Assembly (NCBI GenBank): GCA_905202255.1
Contig: CAJKRH010000020.1
Span: forward strand, 1 to 33,051
DNA length: 33,051 bases
Reading direction: 5' to 3'
DNA from: an uncultured Ruminococcus sp.
GTDB taxonomy: Bacteria; Bacillota; Clostridia; Oscillospirales; CAG-272
In this document: positions 23,031 to 29,880 of the stretch, piece after piece
Layout: each line of letters begins with the position of its first letter
Position numbering within the stretch: position 1 is the stretch's first letter
Position numbers and translations under genes: made by a program
The notes under the pieces: model-generated
What the model was told of the DNA's origin: nothing
Databases searched by the model: none
What the model saw: the letters and a program-made list of their open reading frames with translations, nothing else

Positions 23031-25160
23031 ATGAAGAAAAATCCCGAAAACGAAAAGAAGATAGCGTCTCTCATCTCCGAGATGACGCTTGAAGAAAAGG
23101 TTCTCCAGATGTTCCAGATAAGCAATGTTGCGGAATATCCCGAGGGCACATATGAAAAATTCATCGAAGCGGGCGCAGGCTCATTTCTCCATGTACTCGG
23201 CAAGGATGCAGATGCGGTTCGCGATGCCGCGGCAAAAACGCGCATGAAAATTCCTCCGATATTCGGCATAGATGCAATTCACGGTCATGCTTTTCTCAAC
23301 GGCGCAGTGGTATTTCCCACTCAGCTCGGCATGGCTTGCTCATGGAATGAAGAGCTGATAGAAAAAATGGGACAGGCGACAGCCGAAGAAGTAAATGCCG
23401 ACGGGCTTGACTGGGTATTCTCCCCCGTGCTTTGCCTTGCGCGCGATACGCGCTGGGGACGCGTGGATGAAACCTTCGGCGAAGATACTTATCTTACAGG
23501 CAGGCTCGGTGCCGCTATCGTCCGCGGCTATGAAAAAGACGGGCTTGTCATCTCCTGCCTCAAGCATTATATCGGCTACGGAGAAGCGACAGGCGGCAAG
23601 GATTCATATGATACCGAAGCAACAATACGAAAGGTGCGCGAAACATTTCTTCCTCCATTTGCCGAATGTATCAAGGCGGGTGCGAGCAGTATCATGACAG
23701 CCTACGGTTCCATCGACGGCACTCCGCTTACAGCCCATCGCACTCTTATGCGCGATATCCTGCGCGATGAGCTCGGATTTGAGGGATTTGTCGTCACCGA
23801 CTGGATGAATATCTATCATCTGATAAAGAAACAGCGCGTCGCGGGCAATTTCGACGATGCGGCAAGACTCGCCGTGGAATCCGGCAACGATATGAGCATG
23901 AATTGCTATGAATTCTGCGATTCCATAGTGAAGCAGGTGCGCGAGGGTCGCATAGACGAGAGCATCATAGATGAAGCCGTGGCAAATATTCTCCGCGTTA
24001 AATTTGCCCTCGGGCTTTTCGACGGCAAGAGAAAGCGCCTGCCGAGAAGCGTCATCGCCTGCCCCGAGCATATAGAAATAAACCGCGAGCTGACGCGTGA
24101 AAGTCTCGTTCTGCTCAAAAACAACGGCATTCTCCCGCTGAAAAATGTGCCGAAGAAAATAGCCGTGATAGGTCCGAATGCGGACGATATCAAGGCGCAG
24201 TTCGGCGACTGGGTATATTTCAGCCATCGCCCCGAATCGGAGCATTATCCGATAAGAAATGACTGCTACACGGTACTCCGCGGAATGAAAGAAATATTCC
24301 CCGATTCCGAGATTGTTTACGCCAAGGGCTGTTCCGTGCGCGGTGATGAAAGCGATGAAGCCGAGATGACGCTTGCCGTAAAGGCGGCAGAGGAAGCCGA
24401 TATTGTCATTCTCGTTCTCGGCGATGATATCACGCTCAACGGCGAATGCAAGGATCGTGCCACGCTCGAGCTCACCGGCAGGCAGAATGAGCTTGCGCGT
24501 AAAATCAAAGCCGCGGGCAAGCCGATTGTCACCGTTCTCGTATGCGGAAAGCCGCTCTGCGTAGGTGAGGTGGCGGAGCTTTCCGATGCGCTTATCGAAA
24601 CCTTCAACAGCGGCGACCTCGGCGGTCTCTGCACGGCGGAGCTTATAGCCGGCAAATATAATCCGAGCGGCAAACTGCCGATTTCTTTCCCGAGAACATC
24701 GGGGCAGCTTCCCTGCTACTATGCGCAGTATCCCGGCTGGCATTATTTCAGATATTGCGATGTCGAGGAGGGAAATCTCTTTGATTTCGGCTTCGGTCTC
24801 TCGTATACGGAATATGAATATTCAGACCTTTCCGTCTCGAAATCGGAGATAGCTCCCGATGAGGATTTTGAGGTTTCCGTCAGGATAAAAAATGTCGGTA
24901 GCTACGACGGCAAGGAAATAGCGGAGCTTTATACGCGCGATACTGTAAGCTCGATAATGACCCCGATACGCCTGCTGAAAGGCTTCTCCAAGATAGCGCT
25001 TCGCGCAGGCGAAGAAAAGACCGTCACATTCCATATGAATGCGGCAGACCTCGGCTTTATCGGCAATGACGGCAAGCGCGTCACGGAACCCGGCAAATTT
25101 GAAATATTTGTCGGCGGCTCGCTATCATCTCTTCTGAAAACCGAAATTTTTGTAAAATGA
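23031..25160 (+). CDS. Glycoside hydrolase family 3 beta-glucosidase/xylosidase
   Basis: A 709-residue GH3 enzyme without a signal peptide, probably hydrolysing imported oligosaccharides in the cytosol. The N-terminal barrel holds GIDAIHGHAF, SPVLCLARDTRWGRVDETFGED and LKHYIGYG; the nucleophile is Asp257 in VVTDWMNI. The alpha/beta sandwich follows (LVLLKNNGILPL, VILVLGDD), then PSGKLPISFPR and YFRYCDVEEGNLFDFGFGLSYTEYEYSD, and a C-terminal fibronectin III-like domain (about 600-709). The ATG at 23031 is preferred to the in-frame GTG at 23022 because AAGGCGG lies 8 nt before it and contains that GTG. It has its own promoter and terminator. Confidence 0.95.
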   Translation: MKKNPENEKKIASLISEMTLEEKVLQMFQISNVAEYPEGTYEKFIEAGAGSFLHVLGKDADAVRDAAAKTRMKIPPIFGIDAIHGHAFLNGAVVFPTQLGMACSWNEELIEKMGQATAEEVNADGLDWVFSPVLCLARDTRWGRVDETFGEDTYLTGRLGAAIVRGYEKDGLVISCLKHYIGYGEATGGKDSYDTEATIRKVRETFLPPFAECIKAGASSIMTAYGSIDGTPLTAHRTLMRDILRDELGFEGFVVTDWMNIYHLIKKQRVAGNFDDAARLAVESGNDMSMNCYEFCDSIVKQVREGRIDESIIDEAVANILRVKFALGLFDGKRKRLPRSVIACPEHIEINRELTRESLVLLKNNGILPLKNVPKKIAVIGPNADDIKAQFGDWVYFSHRPESEHYPIRNDCYTVLRGMKEIFPDSEIVYAKGCSVRGDESDEAEMTLAVKAAEEADIVILVLGDDITLNGECKDRATLELTGRQNELARKIKAAGKPIVTVLVCGKPLCVGEVAELSDALIETFNSGDLGGLCTAELIAGKYNPSGKLPISFPRTSGQLPCYYAQYPGWHYFRYCDVEEGNLFDFGFGLSYTEYEYSDLSVSKSEIAPDEDFEVSVRIKNVGSYDGKEIAELYTRDTVSSIMTPIRLLKGFSKIALRAGEEKTVTFHMNAADLGFIGNDGKRVTEPGKFEIFVGGSLSSLLKTEIFVK

Positions 25161-25166
25161 ATACAG

Positions 25167-25197
25167 AAAATCCCACGGAGCACCGTGGGATTTTTTT
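25167..25197 (+). terminator. Terminator of the beta-glucosidase gene, copy 1 of a duplicated hairpin
   Basis: AAAATCCCACGG pairs with CCGTGGGATTTT (12 bp, loop AGCA) and is followed by a 7-T run, 7 bp past the stop codon. The same 29 nt occur again in the same orientation at 25564-25592. Confidence 0.95.
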
Positions 25198-25203
25198 CGT
25201 ATA

Positions 25204-25460
25204 GCCTTCTCCTGCGGGAGAAGGGGGACCGCGATAGCGGTGGATGAGGAGTAAAATCGAAATTTTGATGCAAATATCACTATAAAACAATTATAGACAC
25301 CTCATCCGTCAGCCGATGGCTGACACCTTCTGCCCCTGTCTCGGCGACGCCGACCGCGTTTGCTTCGCAAATCGGTCAATTCCCCACTGGAGAAGGCTGG
25401 CAAAAATAATAATTTTTGTCAGCCTGCCACTCAAATCGGTCAATTCCCCCTGTCTCGGCA
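25204..25460. repeat. Dispersed palindromic repeat, copy B, with partial internal duplication
   Basis: Positions 25204-25257 match the left edge of the window exactly. The element begins GCCTTCTCC and the complementary GGAGAAGGC lies at 25389-25397, giving 9-bp terminal inverted repeats; GGATGAGG and CCTCATCC are nested inside. Further hairpins are GTCAGCC with GGCTGAC (25308-25324) and a 13-bp stem, one G-T pair, at 25395-25424. AAATCGGTCAATTCCCC appears twice (near 25369 and 25433), and CCCCTGTCTCGGC also twice (near 25334 and 25447), which shows internal duplication. There is no gene. It resembles REP/MITE-type repeats without its own transposase. Confidence 0.75.
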
Positions 25461-25560
25461 ACGCCAACATATATGTTCCATCGTCCGTCGGGAAAGAATT
25501 TATTTTATTTATCATTTCTACGCGTAAAAATATTTTTTAAATTTCAAGTTTGTCTAAAGC
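25461..25560. other. Non-coding remainder of the duplicated block
   Basis: The stretch between the repeat and the second terminator is AT-rich, with no credible gene, promoter or RNA structure that I can support. Confidence 0.5.
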
Positions 25561-25592
25561 AAAAAAATCCCACGGAGCACCGTGGGATTTTT
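25561..25592 (-). terminator. Terminator of the der-plsY transcript, copy 2 of a duplicated hairpin
   Basis: The same 12-bp stem and loop as at 25167-25195, here used on the minus strand with seven T residues (25567-25561) after it. It starts 1 bp after the plsY stop codon. Confidence 0.9.
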
Positions 25593-25593
25593 C

Positions 25594-26277
25594 TTATGAA
25601 TTTTTGTCCTTCTTTATAAAAGTCTTAGTCTCCGTTCCGTTCCAGAGGCGCTCGATATTCTTCCTGTGCAGAAAAGCCACGAGAAGCGGCATCAGCACGG
25701 AAAAGAGCATTTTTGTCACGGGGAAAGGCGGAATCGAATAAAAAGGTATCGCGAGATTGAGCACGGGGAATAGCAGCGTCGTAAGTATTGACGCAAGCGA
25801 AACATATTTTGAAAGAAAAGCTATTCCGAAGAAAACACAGCAGAGTATCGCGGCGACAATAGGATTGAGCGCGATTATCGCTCCCGCTATCGTCGAAACG
25901 CCCTTCCCTCCGCGAAAGCCGAAAAATATCGGGAAAGCATGCCCGAGCATGCAGAAGAAAGCACAGACATAAGCAAAATAATCAAGCGGAAAGAGCATCA
26001 GCCCGAGAAAAACACTCAGCGCACCTTTCAGCGCATCGAGAAGAAATGTCAGAAGCGAAAGCCCCTTTCCGTATACACGCATCATATTTGTTGCCCCCGC
26101 ATTTCCGCTTCCGAAATTGCGGATATCGTCTCTGCCGCTGTACTTTGTGAGAATAACGGCAAAGTTCACGCTCCCGAGCAGATAGGGCACTATTATACAT
26201 ATTGCAAGCCCGAGCCAGAAGCGCGGATTTTCTACGGAAAGCGGAAAAACGCCGTTTATCAAAAGCTCTTTCATCAT
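25594..26277 (-). CDS. plsY: Acyl-phosphate glycerol-3-phosphate acyltransferase PlsY
   Basis: A 227-residue membrane enzyme that transfers the acyl group from acyl-phosphate to glycerol-3-phosphate, the first step of phospholipid synthesis. Conserved loops are GSGNAGATN near 57-65, GHAFPIFFGFRGGKGV near 112-127 and HRKNIERLWNGTE near the C-terminus; five or more membrane segments are visible. The N-terminus is about 20 residues longer than usual (MMKELLINGVFPLSVENPRF). The start overlaps the der stop: ATG at 26277 or the next ATG at 26274, the latter having better spacing (6 nt) to GGAGG. Coupled translation with der is likely. Confidence 0.94.
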   Translation of the reverse strand: MMKELLINGVFPLSVENPRFWLGLAICIIVPYLLGSVNFAVILTKYSGRDDIRNFGSGNAGATNMMRVYGKGLSLLTFLLDALKGALSVFLGLMLFPLDYFAYVCAFFCMLGHAFPIFFGFRGGKGVSTIAGAIIALNPIVAAILCCVFFGIAFLSKYVSLASILTTLLFPVLNLAIPFYSIPPFPVTKMLFSVLMPLLVAFLHRKNIERLWNGTETKTFIKKDKNS

Positions 26278-27617
26278 TTGCCTCCCATATAAGGCTCGTC
26301 GCCCTTTTGACGGACAACTATGCGTATCGGTGTTCCCGAGAAGCCGAAAACCTCACGCAGCTTGTTTTCGATATATCTCTGATATGAGAAATGGAAAAGC
26401 TCCGCATCGTTTACAAAGATAACGAATGTAGGCGGCTTTGCGGAAACCTGTGTCATATAGTATATTTTCAGTCTCTTGCCCTTATCCGTCGGAGGCTGAA
26501 CGCGTGAAACGGCATCGTTGAGTACATCATTGAGCATACCCGTGGAAATGCGCATACATGCCTGCTCGTTGACATAGTTTATGCGCTCAAAAAGCTTGTC
26601 CACTCTCTGCCCCGTCTTTGCGGAAACGAAAATTATCGGCGCATAGGGCATATATGCGAGCGCTTCTCTTATATTATCCGTGAATTTCTTTACGGATGAG
26701 TTGTCCTTCTCCACGAGGTCCCATTTGTTGACAACGATTATCGCGGCTTTGCCCGCCTCATGAGAAAGCCCCGCTATTTTTTCGTCCTGCTCGGTGATGC
26801 CCGCCGTCGCGTCTATCATAATAAGGCAGACGTCGGCGCGCTCGACTGCAGAGTGAGAACGAAGCACGCTGTACTTCTCCACCCTGTCGATAACCTTTTT
26901 CTGGCGTCTTATGCCGGCTGTATCGATAAAGGTATACTTGCCGTATTCGTTTTCCACCTTTGTGTCTATCGCATCGCGCGTGGTACCGGGGATATCGGAA
27001 ACTATAACCCTGTCCTCGCCGAGTATCCTGTTTATTATCGAGCTTTTGCCCGCATTCGGCTTTCCGATAACGGCAACCTTTATGCTGTCGTCCTCTTCTT
27101 CCTCTTCTCCGTCGCTCGGAGCAAGCTCGAGCACACGGTCGAGCAGGTCGCCAGTGCCTGTGCCGTGAAGCGAGGAAAGCGCTATCGGGTCGCCGTCGAA
27201 GCCAAGTTCGTAAAATTCGTAATATTCCATAGGCAGACTGCCTATGCTGTCTATCTTGTTTACGCAGAGGACAACAGGCTTGCCGCTCTTTATCAGCATA
27301 ACGGCAATATCCCTGTCCGCCGCCGTGAGCCCCGCGCGCACATCGCAGACAAAAGCGATAACATCAGCCGTTTCTATGGCAAGCTCCGCCTGCATTTTCA
27401 TTTTGGAAAGGATGATGTCGTCCGTTTTAGGCTCGATACCGCCCGTGTCGATGACGGTTATCGGTCTGCCGTTCCATTCCGTATCAAAATATATTCTGTC
27501 CCTTGTTATACCGGGGATATCTTCGACTATAGAGACGCGCTCTCCCGCAAGCTTATTGAAAAGCGTGCTCTTGCCGACATTCGGTCTGCCGACTATGGCA
27601 AGTACAGTTTTAGCCAT
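26274..27617 (-). CDS. der: Ribosome biogenesis GTPase Der (EngA)
   Basis: A 447-residue GTPase with two tandem G domains needed for 50S subunit assembly. Domain 1: GRPNVGKST (10-18), DTGGIE and NKID. Domain 2: GKPNAGKSS near 182, DTAGIRRQKK and NKWDLVEKD. The C-terminal KH-like domain (about 355-447) ends RIVVRQKGDEPYMGGK. A short acidic linker (DGEEEEEDD) joins the G domains. AAGGAGG lies 7 nt before the ATG. It lies between DUF512 (13 bp upstream) and plsY (overlapping), a gene order common in Clostridia. Confidence 0.97.
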   Translation of the reverse strand: MAKTVLAIVGRPNVGKSTLFNKLAGERVSIVEDIPGITRDRIYFDTEWNGRPITVIDTGGIEPKTDDIILSKMKMQAELAIETADVIAFVCDVRAGLTAADRDIAVMLIKSGKPVVLCVNKIDSIGSLPMEYYEFYELGFDGDPIALSSLHGTGTGDLLDRVLELAPSDGEEEEEDDSIKVAVIGKPNAGKSSIINRILGEDRVIVSDIPGTTRDAIDTKVENEYGKYTFIDTAGIRRQKKVIDRVEKYSVLRSHSAVERADVCLIMIDATAGITEQDEKIAGLSHEAGKAAIIVVNKWDLVEKDNSSVKKFTDNIREALAYMPYAPIIFVSAKTGQRVDKLFERINYVNEQACMRISTGMLNDVLNDAVSRVQPPTDKGKRLKIYYMTQVSAKPPTFVIFVNDAELFHFSYQRYIENKLREVFGFSGTPIRIVVRQKGDEPYMGGK

Positions 27618-27630
27618 ATCTGCCTCCTTA

Positions 27631-28932
27631 CTATATGTTCATTATCTTTTCGACGAAGTCGTAACCGTCATTTTCCGTGATTTCTATCGGTACTCCGAGC
27701 TTTTCCGAGAGCTCATCCACGCTCATGCCGCAGAGAAAAAGGTCTCGCTCATGGCGCAGCATATTGCATGGAAGATAGAGCCTCGCGCCGAGTTCCTTGT
27801 CGGCAAGCTGCTCCGAGAGGTCAACTCCCGTTATCAGCCCCGCTACGGTTATACTTGTGCCGAAAAAGTTATTGTCAATCTTATATACATTTATTTTTAT
27901 AAAAGGAAATTTTTCTTCCAGTTCGCGCGCAAGCGAGCATATAAAAGCATATGCCGCCGCTCCGGTGGCTATCGCGACCGTGCGCGCCGCCGTATTTTCC
28001 GGCTCGAAATCCGAGAGTGCCTCATGAAATTCATCGCGCATGGAGGAAATCATGCCTACGCCGTTTTCTATCTGGCGATAACCCTCGTAATATTCGCCGT
28101 CGGGAAGCGGAAGCCCCGCCTCTATATACATTTCGTCCGCGCAGTAGAAAATGCTTGTGCCGTAAGCCTTTTTGCACTCTCCCGCAAACCATTCCACAGT
28201 GGCGATAACACCCGCCGCCTCTTCTTTTGAGAAGGGCGTCAGCTCGGCAAGCCCCTCGCGGAATTTTGTCATACCCGCAGGCACTATGGAAACGCTCTCC
28301 ACATACGGATGAAGTGCTGCGAGGTCATGCATCGTGCGTATAAGCTCGTCGCCGTCGTTTACGCCGCGGCAAAGCACTATCTGACAGCTCATTTCAATCC
28401 CCGCGTCATAGAAACGCCTGAGATAAGAAAGGCACTTTCCGGCATTTTTGTTTTTCAGCATGAAAATGCGAAGCTCTGGATTTGTCGTATGGACGGAAAT
28501 ATTTATCGGCGACATGCGCATTTTTATTATGCGGTCGACATCCTCATCGGAGAGGTTTGTCATCGTGATATAGTTGCCCTGCAAAAAAGAAAGGCGGCTG
28601 TCATCATCCTTGAAATAGAGCGTGTCTCTCATTCCTTTCGGAAGCTGGTCGATAAAGCAGAAAATGCATTTGTTTCTGCACGAGTGCTTGCAATCCATGA
28701 GAAATGTCTCAAATTCCAGCCCGATATCATCGTATTCGTCTTTTTTTATTTTGGCGTGATATTCCTTTCCGTCGCGCTGAAGCAGAATATCAAGCTTTTC
28801 GTTACATATATGAAATCTGTAGTCGAGAACATCGTGAATCGTGTTTCCGTTCACTCCGATAAGCTCATCGCCCGCGGCAATCCCCGCCCTGTCGGCATAC
28901 GAGCCTTTTCTGACAGATTTTATCTTTACCAT
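27631..28932 (-). CDS. DUF512 protein with PDZ and radical-SAM-like cysteine motif
   Basis: A 433-residue protein of a conserved family without an assigned role. Residues 1-60 form a PDZ-like domain (VRKGSYADRAGIAAGDELIGVNG). Cysteines 81, 85, 89 and 92 (CKHSCRNKCIFC) include the C-x3-C-x2-C pattern of radical SAM enzymes, followed by FIDQLPKGMRDTLYFKDDD and a TIM-barrel-like middle region (YITMTN, PINISVHTT, VLCRGVNDG). The DUF512 part fills the C-terminal half. GGGGA lies upstream of the ATG. Its fixed link with der suggests a ribosome or translation-related job, but this is a guess. Confidence 0.88.
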   Translation of the reverse strand: MVKIKSVRKGSYADRAGIAAGDELIGVNGNTIHDVLDYRFHICNEKLDILLQRDGKEYHAKIKKDEYDDIGLEFETFLMDCKHSCRNKCIFCFIDQLPKGMRDTLYFKDDDSRLSFLQGNYITMTNLSDEDVDRIIKMRMSPINISVHTTNPELRIFMLKNKNAGKCLSYLRRFYDAGIEMSCQIVLCRGVNDGDELIRTMHDLAALHPYVESVSIVPAGMTKFREGLAELTPFSKEEAAGVIATVEWFAGECKKAYGTSIFYCADEMYIEAGLPLPDGEYYEGYRQIENGVGMISSMRDEFHEALSDFEPENTAARTVAIATGAAAYAFICSLARELEEKFPFIKINVYKIDNNFFGTSITVAGLITGVDLSEQLADKELGARLYLPCNMLRHERDLFLCGMSVDELSEKLGVPIEITENDGYDFVEKIMNI

Positions 28933-28970
28933 ACAAATCCCCGTCGCTTTTTACTTCAGAATAACAAGAT

Positions 28971-28998
28971 GGGTAGGTATGTTTTGGCATACCTACCC
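28971..28998 (-). terminator. Strong hairpin after rpmF, possible terminator
   Basis: GGGTAGGTATG (28971-28981) pairs perfectly with CATACCTACCC (28988-28998) over a 6-nt loop. On the minus strand only ATCTTGTTATTC follows, so termination is probably partial and transcription may continue into the DUF512-der-plsY genes. It could also be a copy of a dispersed palindrome. Confidence 0.5.
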
Positions 28999-29012
28999 TA
29001 CGGAAGCTGTAC

Positions 29013-29195
29013 TTATGCGTCTTTCTTCACGATTTCCTTGCCGTCGTAATGTCCGCAAGCCTTGCAAACTCTGTGTGCAAGATTATATTCTCCGCAGTTC
29101 GGGCACTTAGACATTCCGGGAAGCTCGAGCTTCCAGACATTAGAGCGTCTCTTATCGCGTCTTGCTTTCGATACTTTTTTCTTCGGTACTGCCAT
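29013..29195 (-). CDS. rpmF: 50S ribosomal protein L32
   Basis: A 60-residue protein with the L32 start MAVPKKKVSKARRDKRRS and an intact zinc ribbon (Cys31, Cys34, Cys44, Cys47). The C-terminus GHYDGKEIV is standard. AAGGAGGTG lies about 11 nt before the ATG. It follows yceD by 44 bp, the usual pairing. The four-cysteine form implies no zinc-independent paralogue role here. Confidence 0.97.
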   Translation of the reverse strand: MAVPKKKVSKARRDKRRSNVWKLELPGMSKCPNCGEYNLAHRVCKACGHYDGKEIVKKDA

Positions 29196-29239
29196 TTCTA
29201 CCTACACCTCCTTAAAGTGCTGACATCTTTTTTGTAATA

Positions 29240-29746
29240 TCACTTTAGCAAAGTTTTCAGGATAGCCAGCCTCGGATCGCCCTGCGATTTCTCGCAGCCG
29301 CAATCGCCGAGATTGAGATTCTTTCCGCATTTCGGGCAAAGCCCGCGGCAATCCTCCCTGCAAAGTGTCTTTGCGGGAAGCACCAGCAAAAGCTCCTCCT
29401 CCAGTGGCTCGGACAAATCAATCTTCTGATTTTTCACGAAGATATAATCGTCGTTGTCCTCGTCAACTCCGCCGTTCGCTATATCCTTTTCAAAGGAAAA
29501 ATTCATTTTGCCCTCAACAGGCTCCGCACATCTGGCGCACGCGGTCTTATAGTTCAGAGAGACATCGGCATGGATAAACATATATCCCGCCCTGTTTCTG
29601 ACATAACCGATGGTGCTGACAGGCGCTTCAAAAACAATATCGGGGAAAAGAGCGGCGACTACCCCGTCCCTCTCGGGAAGATAATCAAAGGCAAAATCCA
29701 TTTTATCGGTCTCGCCGTTAAGTATCGGGGTGATATCAAAAACCAT
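29240..29746 (-). CDS. yceD: DUF177/YceD family protein
   Basis: A 168-residue member of the YceD family, usually encoded just upstream of rpmF and linked to 23S rRNA or 50S assembly. The family stretches TACARCAEPV, DLSEPLEEELLLVLP and CREDCRGLCPKCGKNLN are present with a cysteine-rich C-terminus (CREDC...CPKC...CGC) that probably binds zinc, and the ending DPRLAILKTLL is typical. GGAGAG lies upstream of the ATG. It is the first gene after a consensus promoter. Confidence 0.9.
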   Translation of the reverse strand: MVFDITPILNGETDKMDFAFDYLPERDGVVAALFPDIVFEAPVSTIGYVRNRAGYMFIHADVSLNYKTACARCAEPVEGKMNFSFEKDIANGGVDEDNDDYIFVKNQKIDLSEPLEEELLLVLPAKTLCREDCRGLCPKCGKNLNLGDCGCEKSQGDPRLAILKTLLK

Positions 29747-29798
29747 TGCTTTCTCTCCTGATTTTCGCTATTTGAAATGCCACAGTACGGCTTTTTAC

Positions 29799-29827
29799 AT
29801 TATATAATACCCGCGCGATTTTGTCAA
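29799..29827 (-). promoter_or_regulatory. Consensus sigma-A promoter of the yceD-rpmF operon
   Basis: TTGACA (29827-29822), a 17-nt spacer and TATAAT (29804-29799) match both consensus hexamers fully, as expected for a highly expressed ribosomal protein operon. Confidence 0.9.
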
Positions 29828-29880
29828 TACGATTTTCTATGTTTTTTTCAAAAAATCGCAATATTTTTGCCGCATGGGCA

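Noticed and set aside
25309..25540. Short open frames on both strands within the repeat block.
   Set aside because: They consist of repeat sequence and hairpins, without ribosome binding sites or protein-like composition.
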